The notes under the pieces are model-generated. The model was not told the DNA's origin. It ran no database searches and saw only the letters and a program-made list of their open reading frames with translations. A stretch of 64,000 nucleotides of DNA. Source: Simmondsia chinensis. Taxonomy: Eukaryota > Streptophyta > Magnoliopsida > Caryophyllales > Simmondsiaceae. Within the stretch, counting starts at the first letter, position 1, and each line of letters starts with the position of its first letter. Below are positions 10,141 to 19,814 of this stretch, one piece after another. The translations under genes and the position numbers were made by a program. The stretch covers positions 1,066,501 to 1,130,500 of the forward strand of contig JAGTTD010000008.1 of assembly GCA_018398585.1 (NCBI GenBank), given 5' to 3'.

Positions 10141-11051
10141 AATTTTTTTCTTTCATCATGTTTGGTTGTGCAGTTTTAAATTGGTAAATATTAACATATA
10201 AATATTTTATTATGTTTGATTTAAGTGTAATGTATTTCTTTTTTATTTTTTATAAGCTAGTTCTTTTCTTTTATTATTTCTATTTTTTTTAAATTTAATT
10301 ATAATAAGATATAACTATTTATTAAAATATTGAACGAAATTATCTTTGGATTATATTCAAAAAATAATTTTGAAATTATTAAAAAAAATCATATAATTCC
10401 TATTATGATGCCGATGACCTATTCCCACCAAGATCGCTATTGTTGCTGACCTTTGGTCACCGCAACATCACCGTATAATAGATCTTTCATGTTTTCGATT
10501 CATTTTTTGAATATTTAATATATTTTTTAGTCTTGAAATATTTTTTTAAGTATATTTACAAAAATATTTTAATAAGATTTTTTTAACATTTAAATATTCT
10601 TTAATTATTTTTAATATTTAACTATTATTACATATTTTTAACTATTGAATTTTTATACATATTCTTTATATTTTATATTTAAAATATCTTTTAATAGCAT
10701 TTAATATATACAAACAAATATTTCCTATATATTTCATGAATTTTTAAATTATTTTTTTACTATTAAATATTTTAAAAATATTCAAAATATTTTATTAAAT
10801 ATATAAAATATATTTTAAAATTTTTAAACAGCAAACAAGTTGAAAATTTTTTAACCCTTCCTTTTTGTGAATGTTGCACTAGGGGGAGTAATGTAATGGT
10901 TTTAACCCCATTTGGGGGTGAACTTTTTTATGGGTTAAATATTAATAGTAAACCAAACAGGGTTAAAAGGAGTGTAATGGTTACCCCTGTAACCATTAAT
11001 CCATGTTAACTCTATACCAAACATGTCCTTAATGTGCAAAATTGCAAAAAA
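10141..11051. other. Very AT-rich intergenic DNA, no gene seen
   Basis: Long T/A runs with ATTTTAAATATT-type inverted motifs and no coding signal. A short block at 10885-11030 containing GGGTTAAATATTAATAG may be another foldback remnant. Confidence 0.4.
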
Positions 11052-11334
11052 GGGTAAATCATATATTAATACCTACGGTTTGATGTATTAATTTTTTAGT
11101 ATATAAATTTTGTGAAATAATTTTTTATTTTGAAAAGTTATATAAATTTAATAAAACAATCCAAATAGCAATGTGTAAAAGTGCAAAATAGGCCTCATTT
11201 TTGTTCTTTTATATCGTTATTTGAACTATTTTATTAAATATCTTTTATTTTTGGGATAAAAAAATGATTTCACAAAGTTTATGAATTAAAAAATTAATAC
11301 ATTAAACTATATATAATTCACCCTTATAAAAAAA
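11052..11334. mobile_element. Foldback MITE (GGGTAAAT type)
   Basis: GGGTAAATCATATATTAATA at the left and TATATATAATTCACCCTT at the right are inverted. Internal GTATTAATTTTTTAGTATAT pairs with the right arm. Same family as 7519-7872. Confidence 0.55.
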
Positions 11335-11364
11335 GTACAAATTAAAATAACATATAATAGGGCC

Positions 11365-11631
11365 GAAAAACCAAGTTATTTACATCGTTTGTCTTTTATC
11401 TTTTTTAATTTATTTAAATTAGTCTCTTACTTTTTATAATTTTATTCAAATTAACTCTATATTTTTATAATTTTATTAAATTATTCTTTCATCTTTTTTT
11501 TCATTCAAAATGATCTTTTATATTTTATTTTATGTAAATTTCATCTACATATAGTGACCAAAATTAGATAAATTAGAAAATGAGGGATAAATTTTATCAT
11601 AAAATAAAATATAAGGATCATTTAGGGAAGT
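11365..11631. mobile_element. Foldback MITE with short subrepeats
   Basis: AAGTTATTTACATCG, then repeated TTTATTTAAATTAGTCTC-like units, with inverted units on the right (GAGGGATAAATTTTATC). A sister copy at 19484-19775 has clearer ends. Confidence 0.45.
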
Positions 11632-11765
11632 AACAATCCACCACCCACTGAATCGAATTATCCAACCCTGAATCCCAATGACCCGTATGATTCAAACTCA
11701 AGTTCGACCCTAGTAGTTATCAATCTTCCTGGTTGCTTGGATGGACGGAAACCAAAAAAGCAACG
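11632..11765 (+). pseudogene. Third, decayed copy of the 183-residue unknown gene (5' part)
   Basis: CAATCCACCACCCACTGAAT onward aligns without large gaps to 13466-13600 of the intact copy. Landmarks are AATCCCAATGACCCG for AATCCCGATGACCCG and a CTTCCTGGTTGCTTGGATGG block for the LLDGLAGW codons. Many substitutions and frame breaks make it non-coding. It shows the family had at least three members here. Confidence 0.6.
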
Positions 11766-12044
11766 ATTGGATATCATCAATGACCTGAATTAATCAAGGT
11801 TCGACACCTACGATTAGCTATCTATACATGCCTAAATACGTATATGACCATTAAAGCACTGGTATAGCCCAAAAGGAAGTGGAGCTGTCCCGACTCGGAG
11901 GGAGTTTGTATTACCAATGTATCAATGCAATCAAATGTGCTTTCTTAACTTTCTTTCGTATCTCTTTAATTTTAACATTTTACTGTATATTTCGATGTCG
12001 GTTCATAACCTCCTTTTAATGGCGTCACAAACCTTAACCTACTT

Positions 12045-12138
12045 TCCTTCTTTTATAAATAGCATCTTATGATCATCCATTTCGTTACACCTAGCAGTAT
12101 TTTCTACTATGTCTAGTAATCCTAGAAAATCAAGATAG
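12045..12138 (+). promoter_or_regulatory. Promoter-like remnant with TATA box
   Basis: TTTTATAAATAGC near 12050 is a good plant TATA box. An ATG at 12109 opens only nine codons. Probably the 5' end of a lost gene; no product can be assigned. Confidence 0.3.
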
Positions 12139-12351
12139 ATGGGAGAGACAGCTTTTACATCTTCGGTTCATTCCTTAATTTCAACAAGTGGATTATTCGT
12201 TAATCATTCAGCCTTTTTTGGCAAAAAGGGCTTATTGTTTTATTATTTTATTTTATTTATTTATAACTACGTATGGGGCCAGTATGCGATAAGCATGATG
12301 ATAAATACAAAAAGAAAATCCTCAGGTACAATTTTAACTCGGCTTGATTCG

Positions 12352-12660
12352 GTTCGGGGATTGGGCTGTGGTTTCAGTCCCATTCTTAGTTTTTGTGCTG
12401 GCCTTCTAGTTCTTCTTCAGCTCGGTTCGCTGTTTGTGTTGGTTTGGCGAGCACTGTTGTTTCCTGTCCTCGTGCCTTTTCTGGTCCTGTTCTCGCTGTC
12501 TGTTGTGTCACGTTTTGTGGCGAGTGTGTTGTTCTTATTTTCTTGTTTTGTGTTGGTTTTTGTCGGTCCCCGTGTTGGTGCAATTGGACTTTGGCCTCGC
12601 CTAGCGAGTGACCAGCTGGTTTAGCGACTTTGTCGCAATTTATCAAAAAAAAAAAAAAAC
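12352..12660 (+). mobile_element. 5'-truncated LINE end with A-tail and target duplication
   Basis: An imperfect 14-bp duplication CTCGGCTTGATTCG / CTCAGCTTGATTCG flanks it (12338-12351, 12661-12674). The body is T-rich with many TGTGTTGGTTT motifs. It ends with the stem-loop GCGACTTTGTCGC (12624-12636), AATTTATC and an A-tail of about 15. Long open frames across it on both strands come from skewed composition. Confidence 0.72.
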
Positions 12661-13269
12661 CTCAGCTTGATTCGACTTATTAATTTAAAATGTCAAACTT
12701 GTTTCACCAGATTTAAAGTATTTGAAAATTTTTCACTGTACACAGTTAAAATTGTTTCACCAGTCGCCCTTAGTGCAACACTTTTAACCACATACAAAGG
12801 TGAGAAATTTTAAAGAGTTAACCGGAATGTGCAAAAAATAGTTAAATCGTAATTCAAAACGGTCCAAACAGTAAATTATGGTTTGATTTGGTTATGGGTT
12901 GGAAAGTACATTTTGGTTTATGTTAAATTTCATCACCCAGGGGGTTTAAGCTCAGCGGTAAAGGTTCTAAGAATAGTTTTATACTCTAACACTAATTATA
13001 GTCGTTTCATTTTGTAGTTTTAGTTATTATTCTCAAGGTCGAATAAAGATATTATCAAAATAACCTGATTGGTCTACCCGAAAATCCAACCCAACTCAAG
13101 GATGACCCAATCCAAAGTTAACTGACCCAAGGTTGACCCTAACTCGAGGATTACCAGACCCAAGCCTGACCACAACCCGACTTTGACCCGTCCCAATATA
13201 GATCCGGCATATGACATTAACCCACCCCGAACCCGACCCGGGCCGATTGTCGGGTCTGATTATCATGCT

Positions 13270-13439
13270 CCTTAGTTAGGCCTGTTGCTCTCTATATATA
13301 TATGTTATTGCACTTGCTTTATTTGGCAGTTAAACGAACTCAATTTCTCTCTTTGTTTCACTCTCCTTCCTCACTATCCCCCCCAGTTTACTTCCCCTAC
13401 TTTCATTGTTGTTGTTGGCGTTAAGTCCCGTTTGCGCAT
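13270..13439 (+). promoter_or_regulatory. Promoter and 5' leader of the 183-residue gene
   Basis: CTCTATATATATATG near 13291 can act as a TATA box. It is followed by a CT-rich leader and then the ATG at 13440. The same leader occurs inverted upstream of the broken right-arm copy, where the TA run has expanded (about 22340-22368). Confidence 0.45.
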
Positions 13440-13991
13440 ATGACAAAGAAATTGTCAAGAAGTTACAATCCATCACCTCAAGATTCGGATTCTTTGACCC
13501 GGAATCCCGATGACCCGAATATTTCAAATCCGGGTCCAACCCGAGTCGCTTTTGATCTTCTCGACGGTTTGGCGGGATGGAAGTTGAAAAAGAAAAGATC
13601 CCATGCGACTGCAGTATATGCTTCCACGTCGGATAATGTTGTGGCGGGATCTTTCTTGTCAAATACCGTTGGAACGGATCGTTCCACCGAGTTGGATTTG
13701 CATACGCAGAATCCCGATGATCCGACTGACTCGATCGCGGTTTCGACTTCCTCGGCGTGGAGGGAGGCAGTCAATGCCGCGCACAATCTGATGTACTTGA
13801 GTCGAGGAGGGGCTTGGGGAGAAAGAGGCAAAGACAAGGTCGGTAGTAATGAAGATTCCGAGAAAGCCAAAAACTCGGAATCAAGAGGAAGCGCCAAGAG
13901 AAAGAACATGGGGAAAAAGGGAGCTGAAGGACGACGAGAGCGAAAGCGGCTCAAATACAGCCATCAAGGCAAGCCATTCGACACTTCCTAA
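13440..13991 (+). CDS. Hypothetical 183-residue charged, low-complexity protein
   Basis: An open frame of 183 codons from ATG 13440 to TAA 13989-13991. The product is hydrophilic: an N-terminal Ser/Asp/Pro-rich part containing NPDDPNISNPGP, a conserved-looking core FDLLDGLAGWKLKKK, a second NPDDPTDSIAVSTSS, and a Lys/Arg/Glu-rich tail (GSAKRKNMGKKG, RRERKRLKYS) that could be a nuclear localisation signal. There is no membrane segment and no family I recognise. The duplicated right-arm copy has lost its start and frame and a third copy at 11632 is decayed, so this is the only intact member here. The gene is convergent with the O-fucosyltransferase relic. A downstream alternate frame (STLPNRSIST) is also shared by both arms, so the true 3' structure may be longer or spliced. 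Coding status is moderately likely. Confidence 0.5.
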   Translation: MTKKLSRSYNPSPQDSDSLTRNPDDPNISNPGPTRVAFDLLDGLAGWKLKKKRSHATAVYASTSDNVVAGSFLSNTVGTDRSTELDLHTQNPDDPTDSIAVSTSSAWREAVNAAHNLMYLSRGGAWGERGKDKVGSNEDSEKAKNSESRGSAKRKNMGKKGAEGRRERKRLKYSHQGKPFDTS

Positions 13992-14159
13992 TCGCTCGAT
14001 TAGCACCGGGTGCACCGATGCGCCTGCGGAAAGCGCAAGAGTTTGCAGATGCAGTGATGAATTTCTTGATTTTAAACTTTACAAAAGAAATGCTGCAAGA
14101 CCCTCTACATGGTATAGTATAGCAATACTCCAGCTTTTACACAGGATTAATTAAGACCT

Positions 14160-14217
14160 CGTTTGTACGAGTGGTCTGCTTTGTACTGCAACTTTGTCGC
14201 TAATTATCGGAAAAAAA
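14160..14217 (+). mobile_element. LINE 3' end fragment (stem-loop type)
   Basis: GCAACTTTGTCGCTAATTAT followed by an A-run repeats the stem-loop ending seen at 302 and 12624. The upstream part (CTCGTTTGTACGAGTGG) is short, so the insertion is severely truncated. Confidence 0.45.
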
Positions 14218-14699
14218 TGGCATAGGATAGCAAGTAAAGGCAAAACTACAGCACAGCCAATCGGAATGCCTCTCTAGATGAAACAATTTGAACTGCAAAA
14301 TTGTAAAGGTACTGGAAAAGAAAAAACAAACAACTGACTTAAACACGCGTACGTACCTCCTTTAGTAATCCTGACCGAGCGAAATTGAAATCAGAAGACA
14401 TTACGATCTCATTCCACACAAGTATGCATATGTAGGCAACTAAATTTGGTATCTTATATATATGTTTGGATGCGTTGAGTCTCCTGTAACTCATTTAGGT
14501 AACGCTTTCTATTTTGAAGGCAAAAGTTGCCACTGAATATATCAGGAATATTTAATATCCTAAGTCACTAGTAATCTGAACATGATAAATCAAATTGAAA
14601 TGAACCCTAAAAGATGCTTAATAACATTATTTTTAAGATCACATAGGTGCATAGGATTGTAGGCAATCATATAAATTTTGTGATGTTTGAATGTCGTTA

Positions 14700-14826
14700 T
14701 CTTTCGGAAACAGCTTTTCTACAGAGTAGCACGGTGTAGGGGTAAGGTCACGGACATCTTACCCTCCTCAAACCTTGCCTTAGCGAGAACTTCTTTGAGA
14801 CACTGTGTTATTGTTGTTGTTTTTGT
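14700..14826 (+). mobile_element. Diverged SINE body and GTT tail
   Basis: TTTCGGAAACAGCTTTTCTA, GGGGTAAGGTCACGGACATC and GAGACACTGTGTTATTGTTG match the Au-like body and tail of the 5S-SINE family. No 5S head is present. Part of this block is not in the matching region of the right arm. Confidence 0.55.
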
Positions 14827-15023
14827 CGTTGGTAGATGTAGGAAAATGATAAAACAACGCAAACTTTTGGATGCCGCGGAACATGGGGCCGGCCATTATG
14901 CAAAAAGCATAATGATAAAAACAAGGGTAAATTACACTTGGTCCATAGTTAGGGAAGGTCTCATTAGGGAGCCCGGTTCGCGTCTGGTGTGTCACCACGA
15001 CGTCTCCTATTAAGGTGGCGCAG

Positions 15024-15269
15024 TGTCACGGGATGAGTGCAGATCACCCGTGCAGCGCCCGGACCCTGAGGCTAGGGCCGGACCAGCCTATCCCCTATGG
15101 TCAACAAGCAGCAATATGCACCTTCAAGAGACGAAATACACGGCATACCACGGACATACCTGAACACAATCAATACGCATTAGTATCGGACAGGCTTAGG
15201 AGACCCCATATGGCATATGTCTGCTTATTGAGCACCGGGGACAGTGTCAGCCAAAGGCGGCCAGTGACA
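15024..15269 (-). repeat. LTR 1 of 3 (3' LTR)
   Basis: 246 bp starting TGTCACGGGATGAG and ending GGCCAGTGACA. The flank GCAG (15020-15023) matches the four bases after LTR 3 (17404-17407), so the outermost LTRs bound one insertion. Confidence 0.88.
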
Positions 15270-15670
15270 TTCTCCCCCACCTAATTCCGCAAACGTCCTC
15301 ATTGCGGGTGCCTGCCCATCATCGCATCCCTGCATCTCTAGCAGCCTTGAGTGGTCACGGGACGACCACATCATCATCCCCTCCAACGTGACACTCCTGA
15401 CATGCTATTGACACTCACCTGATGATAAGCAGCGTGCCCAAAAAGCAGCATGCCAGCTCCATGCACCATAGTGCACCACGTACACGTCTCGCTCCACGAT
15501 GCTTGTTGACTCTTCACCTTGTGAACTTCGCACTGCACCCCAAGGATCGGCCCAATCTCCACGCAATAAGCCAGCCATACGGTCAGCATGCCTGACCGGC
15601 GCCCAACACGGTGCGCCTTCCGCCACATCCGAAACCGCGAGCCACTCAACTTCACTCCGAAAGTTCCTCG

Positions 15671-16300
15671 TTAGATTGCCCCTCCCACACAAGGAGTGTC
15701 CATAGAGCAAACCCCCTTGGCAATATCTCCATGGCGTCTCCTCCACCAAAGGCCAGCATCTCCCTCCAAATACATGGTGGCGGTGCTGATTTTAGAAGGT
15801 CCATCGTCGATCTTTAGGGCCTCGAAATAACGTTCAAGGCTCCAAAGAAAACTATCAACCTCCTTGGCATTTCTTTTTCCCCCAAACTTAGGAGGGTCGG
15901 GTACCCTTACCCTCGGTACCCCACCCGCATTACCCCCACCGAATCCCCCAGCAAGGGCGGTCTTGCACAAGACCGTGTCCGCCTTGAGAATGTCGATCTC
16001 CTCCCTTAGTCCGGATACCGCGTCCAAGATCCGGTCAAGTTGAACCTCAACTGAACTCTTGACAGTCTCATGGATTTTATCATCCATTTTTGCCACATTC
16101 TCCTCCAAGGTGTCGAGGTTGTCCAATTGTTCATGGACCTCCCCCATGGCCAACTCCAACCGAGCAACCCGTGTGTCCAAACTAGAAAGGGCCTCCCGAG
16201 ATTGGGACGGGTCCTTCTTGTTGGTCTTTTTGGCACGGGTCTCCGGTCTCCCCCGGTTCTCCTCCTCTACGTGTGATGCGCCCACAATCTCCTCCTCCAT
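15671..16300 (-). CDS. Retrotransposon Gag, Ty3/gypsy type, C-terminally truncated
   Basis: A frame of 209 codons from the ATG at 16300. An upstream in-frame ATG at 16366 lies within the LTR and is unlikely to be used. Residues 1-40 are acidic and charged (MEEEIVGASHVEEE). Residues about 45-110 form a predicted coiled coil (VARLELAMGEVHEQLDNLD). Then a Gly-rich linker leads to the gag core VPDPPKFGGKRNAKEVDSFL, SLERYFEALKI and MYLEGDAGLWWRRR, after which the frame ends. In full gypsy Gag this core continues into a longer capsid and a CCHC zinc knuckle, absent here. It would form particles for trans-mobilisation if active. Confidence 0.8.
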   Translation of the reverse strand: MEEEIVGASHVEEENRGRPETRAKKTNKKDPSQSREALSSLDTRVARLELAMGEVHEQLDNLDTLEENVAKMDDKIHETVKSSVEVQLDRILDAVSGLREEIDILKADTVLCKTALAGGFGGGNAGGVPRVRVPDPPKFGGKRNAKEVDSFLWSLERYFEALKIDDGPSKISTATMYLEGDAGLWWRRRHGDIAKGVCSMDTPCVGGAI

Positions 16301-16328
16301 TGTGTTTTCTCCCACTTGAACCGAAAGT

Positions 16329-16342
16329 GCTCTGATACCACT
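16329..16342 (-). promoter_or_regulatory. Primer-binding site (initiator tRNA-Met type)
   Basis: Reading on the minus strand directly after the LTR that ends at 16343: AGTGGTATCAGAGC. A second copy (AAGTGGTATCAGAGCG) follows LTR 3 at 17143-17157. Confidence 0.85.
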
Positions 16343-16588
16343 TGTCACGGGATGAGCGCAGATCACCCGTGCGGCGCCCGGACCCTGAGGCTAGGGCCGG
16401 GCCAGCCTACGCCCTATGGTCAACAAGCAGCAATATGCACCTTCAAGAGACAAAATACACGGCATACCACGGACATACCTGAACACAATCAATGCGCATT
16501 AGTATCGGACAGGCTTAGGAGACCCCATATGGCATATGTCTGCTTATTGAGCACCGGGGACAGTGTCAGCCAAAGGCGGCCCGTGACA
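16343..16588 (-). repeat. LTR 2 of 3 (shared by two element units)
   Basis: 246 bp, nearly identical to LTR 1 and LTR 3. It serves as 5' LTR of the gag-bearing unit and 3' LTR of the shorter unit, as expected after unequal or intra-element recombination. Confidence 0.88.
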
Positions 16589-17403
16589 TTCTCCCCCACC
16601 TAATTCCGCAAACGTCCTCGTTGCGGGTGCCTGCCCATCATCGCATCCCTGCATCTCTAGCAGCCTTGAGTGGTCACGGGACGACCACATCATCATCCCC
16701 TCCAACGTGACACCCCTGACATGCTATTGACACTCATCTGATGATAAGCAGCGTGCCCAAAAAGCAGCATGCCAGCTCCATGCACCATAGTGCACCACGT
16801 ACACGTCTCGCTCCACGATGCTTGTTGACTCTCACCTTGTGAACTTCGCACTGCACCCCAAGGATCGGCCCAATCTCCACGCAGTAAGCCAGCCATACGG
16901 TCAGCACGCCTGACCGGCGCCCAACACGGTGCGCCTTCCGCCACATCCGGAACCGCGAGCCACTCAACTTCACTCCGAAAGTTCCTCGTTAGAGTGCCCC
17001 TCCCACACAAGGAGTGTCCATGACCACGGACAAACCCACTCAACGCACCTAAGACACGAGCCACTCCCATTCCCTAGGAGTGTCCACCACCACGGACAAA
17101 GCTCGGTCCCACCGCAGCTGCTTACTCGCATATCCTGAGCCTCGCTCTGATACCACTTGCCACAGGATGAGCGCAGATCACCCGTGCGGCGCCCGGACCC
17201 TGAGGCTAGGGCCGGGCCAGCCTACCCCCTATGGTCAACAAGCAGCAATATGCACCTTAAAGAGACGAAATACACGGCATACCATGGACATACCTGAACA
17301 CAATCAATGCGCATTAGTATCGGACAGGCTTAGGAGACCCCATATGGCATATGTCTACTTATTGAGTACCGGGGACAGTGTCAGCCAAAGGCGGCCCGTG
17401 ACA
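16589..17403 (-). mobile_element. Second, gag-less TRIM-like unit sharing the middle LTR
   Basis: LTR 3 (17158-17403) plus 569 bp of internal DNA ending at LTR 2. The distal part (16589-17020) repeats 15270-15700 of the gag unit, including the purine tract. The gag region is replaced by about 130 bp with a duplicated TCCGTGG block near 17020-17100. It has its own primer-binding site next to LTR 3. Confidence 0.82.
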
Positions 17404-17694
17404 GCAGGCTATATACGGGTCATCGAAGGACTTGGACATGAGACCCTTGTCGGGTTTTATGGACTTTAACCGGTGACCCATAAATGTTCAGTATCCGATA
17501 ATCAACTTAGCGAAGTTGCTTCCGCGGGTCATCACAAATACCAGTTTCAAGCATACTATCTAAGAAGAAGTCAAGTGCTGCAAGGCTTGTCACATGCTTT
17601 CTGAAGCTATCTAACTCTTCTTTGCTTGGCAATTCCTCATTGGTTACCAAATTCGGGAACATGTTCTTAGAGGCGCCATTCAGTTCTGCCCACC

Positions 17695-18052
17695 ATACAC
17701 CTGCTCCGAGTCGAGCCCGAGCGTGCCAGGCTCGATGCTCGGCTCATCTCGTTTGTGTTAAGCTCGGCTCATCAAAAGCTCGGGCTTGGCTCGGCCTAAG
17801 CTCGGCGAACTCGAATTAAGCTTGCAATATTTTGGCTCATTTGGGCTCGTTTAAACTCGGGCTTGGCTCATTGAGGCTCAAATTTAACTTTATTGGTCAT
17901 ATTTAATCAAAAATATTATATTAAGCAAAGCTCATTTGGGCTCGTTTAAGCTCGCGAGCTCAAGCTTTACTAAACTCGGATTCGGCTCAATGAGCTAAAG
18001 GAGCCGAGCCTTTCGAGCTTTATAACGAGTCGGCTCAGCTTATTTACTCCCC
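17695..18052. mobile_element. hAT-like element related to 2071-2575
   Basis: A GAGCTCG/CTCGGCTC-rich non-coding interior and right terminus TTATTTACTCCCC match the 55702 and 48050 elements. The left terminus is degenerate. It interrupts or abuts the left arm near the O-fucosyltransferase homology. Confidence 0.5.
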
Positions 18053-18609
18053 TATGCCCTGGGACGACATACATTTGGGTCTGTTTGGGATAACCCCTCG
18101 CTCGTAGAATCACAGACACTTTCCCCGGTTCCAGAGGGCACCGTCCCTCCTATTTTAGAGTGCCAACCACCCCAAATGCGAGCCATTCCTATAACTTATC
18201 GGATATATATATATATATTACTAATTGTATCAACTTAGTCTCTTTATAATTTAGATTGTGTCCCGAGACTGCAAACAGGAAACGTGGAGCAAAGAACAAA
18301 TGATATGTGCTCAAAGTGGATATTTGGGTCTAGAGTATTAGAATAATATAACAGGTAAATGCAGTGTAGTGGGTGGTTGTGATAGGGGAGGTGGTGATTG
18401 CAAGTGGGGGGTCAGCGAGGACCCTTCTAGTGAGCAATTCTCCCACAATCCGAGCACCGATTGGCTCTGGCACCAATCATGTGAACCTAAATCGAAGTAA
18501 AATATGAACTAAATGAAAACGTTGAAATACTGAAGAATAAATGAAGATGTAGAGAAATATAAAAGACAACATTTCATTTGATTCCATGATTTGTTAATAA
18601 AACAATAAC
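18053..18609. other. Spacer of the inverted duplication, no gene seen
   Basis: Mixed-composition DNA. GGTGATTGCAAGTGGGGGGTC and GGCTCTGGCACCAATCATGTG lie near 18400-18480, the latter faintly like an LTR/primer-binding-site border. Nothing codes. Confidence 0.35.
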
Positions 18610-18845
18610 AATAAACGTAGTGCCTTAAGGGCTCCCGCATAAGCAGGGTCTAGGAAGGGTGGATGTAACAACCTTACCCCTTTAGGGTGTAACTCTGCCG
18701 AGAAGCTGTTTTCGAGGACCCTCAACCTTATAGAGTTGACAATACAAGAACTTCCTAGAAGGTCATCCATTCTGATACTTCTCTCGCCCAAGCACGTTTA
18801 ACTTAGGAATTCTAATAGGATCTAGTTGTATTAGTACCTGGTAAA
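18610..18845 (-). mobile_element. 5S-SINE copy, complete head
   Basis: On the minus strand: TACTAATACAACTAGATCC, ATTAGAATTCCTAAGTTAAA, CGTGCTTGGGCGAGAGAAG, then the Au-like body GTCCTCGAAAACAGCTTCTC and GGGTAAGGTTGTTACATCC, ending in a TTGTTATTGTTTTATT tail. TGATTTGTT flanks it at both sides as a possible short duplication. Confidence 0.72.
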
Positions 18846-18984
18846 TGAACTCTGATTTGTTCATACAATAACCCCCTATTTATAGAATATCTATCCCTAA
18901 ATAGAGCCCACTTCACCACATCGACCTATTATACTATTACTCTAGATCCAAATACCTAATTTGAAGACGTATCAACGAAATCAA

Positions 18985-19165
18985 AGGGGCCCGGGCCCAC
19001 AAGCCCATTTTTCCTTTTTCATTTTGTTAGGGGATGGGCCTGGGCCCTTAGTTTTTTCACTATACGCGTCCCAAGTTCTCAACCTCTATAAAAACCCTAA
19101 CCCTAGCCCTAGATTTCACACTTCGCCTCTTCAATTTAGGAGAGAGATATCGCCGATGAGCTCAA
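18985..19165 (+). promoter_or_regulatory. Orphan housekeeping-type promoter (site II and telo-box)
   Basis: GGGGCCCGGGCCCACAAGCCC and GGGCCTGGGCCC are TCP/site II-like. Downstream are TATAAAAACCCTAACCC (TATA box overlapping a telo-box), then a leader and ATG at 19156. This arrangement is typical of ribosomal-protein and translation genes. The ATG opens only 17 codons and nothing recognisable follows, so the gene body appears lost. Confidence 0.5.
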
Positions 19166-19483
19166 ATTTTATGCTACTCTTAATAATTTTGCTTGTTCAA
19201 TTCGTTTGATATCTTCTTTCGTACTTGCAATTTGATTTTGTATAGTTCGGTTCGGTTCGATTCGATTCATTGTGTTACCGCTTTCCGAGGCGTTGCGTTC
19301 GTCGGTGATTTTCGAATCAAATTTATCTGCCGAACGCGTCATGGAAAGCGCAAATCAACTGCAATTCAAGTCTATTTGATGAATGGGCTACGATGATTTC
19401 ATCGATATCGTAGCTTATAGAAGAGTTGGATTGTGCCATTGTTTATGTGCGAAATGATATCATATATCTTTTTTTTTTTTTTT

Positions 19484-19775
19484 TGAGTTATTCACTACGT
19501 TAGTCTCTTAGATTTTTAAGTTTATTTAAATTGATCTTTCATAATTTTTTTTTATTCAAATTGATCTCTTTTTTCTTGGTAACTTTGTTAAAATTAGTTT
19601 CTTTTCTATCTCAAAATGGTCGTCCGTGTTTTATTTTATTATATAATTAATCTTGATCTTTTTAATTTCTATCTGATTTTGTCATTTGAGGACTAATTTC
19701 AACGAAAGAAAACATGAGGGATTAATTTGAACAAACTTAAAAATACGAGGAACTAACAGTGTAAATAACTCGTCT
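19484..19775. mobile_element. Foldback MITE with tandem subrepeats
   Basis: Ends GAGTTATTCACTACG and AGTGTAAATAACTC are inverted. The left arm has repeated TTTAAATTGATCTTTC-like units; the right arm has GAGGGATTAATTTGAAC. Related to 11365-11631. Confidence 0.6.
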
Positions 19776-19814
19776 TTTTTCTCAATACATTTTTGGGTTA
19801 TGTTGTTTGTATAG

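Larger units (their letters stand above)
15024..16588 (-). mobile_element. Gag-only, non-autonomous LTR retrotransposon (TR-GAG-like)
   Basis: Two 246-bp LTRs, 16343-16588 (5' LTR on the minus strand) and 15024-15269 (3' LTR), bound 1073 bp of internal DNA. The LTRs run TGTCAC...GTGACA. On the minus strand the 5' LTR is followed by AGTGGTATCAGAGC, a primer-binding site for initiator tRNA-Met, and the 3' LTR is preceded by the purine tract GGTGGGGGAGAA. The only coding capacity is gag; there is no protease, reverse transcriptase or integrase. Size and content fit the TR-GAG class and imply mobilisation by a Ty3/gypsy relative. Confidence 0.85.
14935..17675 (-). pseudogene. O-fucosyltransferase family 3' end, left-arm copy, split by an LTR element
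   Basis: On the minus strand from about 17675 the sequence encodes MFPNLVTNEELPSKEELDSF and HVTSLAALDF, then loses frame. The block SIKPDKGLMSKSF, seen on switching frame, ends at the LTR element. Beyond the element, minus-strand codons just below 15010 read VVTHQTRTGLPNETFPNY. This is the conserved C-terminus of plant GDP-fucose O-fucosyltransferase-like proteins, Golgi type II enzymes. Frameshifts, the lack of upstream exons and the 2.38-kb insertion make it a pseudogene. It is convergent with the 183-residue gene. Confidence 0.75.
13296..17690 (+). repeat. Left arm of a local inverted duplication
   Basis: The arm holds the intact small gene (+) and the O-fucosyltransferase 3' end (-). It pairs with 20750-22365 in opposite orientation. 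Matching blocks include 14570-14690 with 21400-21270, 14930-15010 with 21185-21080, and 17404-17690 with 21070-20790. The LTR element 15024-17403 is an extra insertion in this arm only. A small block at 14434-14562 also matches 20508-20772 inverted, so there is a further partial copy. Confidence 0.75.

Noticed and set aside
12139..12624. 161-codon plus-strand open frame, with overlapping frames on both strands
   Set aside because: It runs into a 5'-truncated LINE 3' end with T/G-biased composition; the C-terminal part is low-complexity and no family is recognisable.
13478..13954. 158-codon minus-strand frame opposite the unknown gene
   Set aside because: Shadow of the plus-strand frame. The plus strand has the promoter-like leader shared with the other arm.
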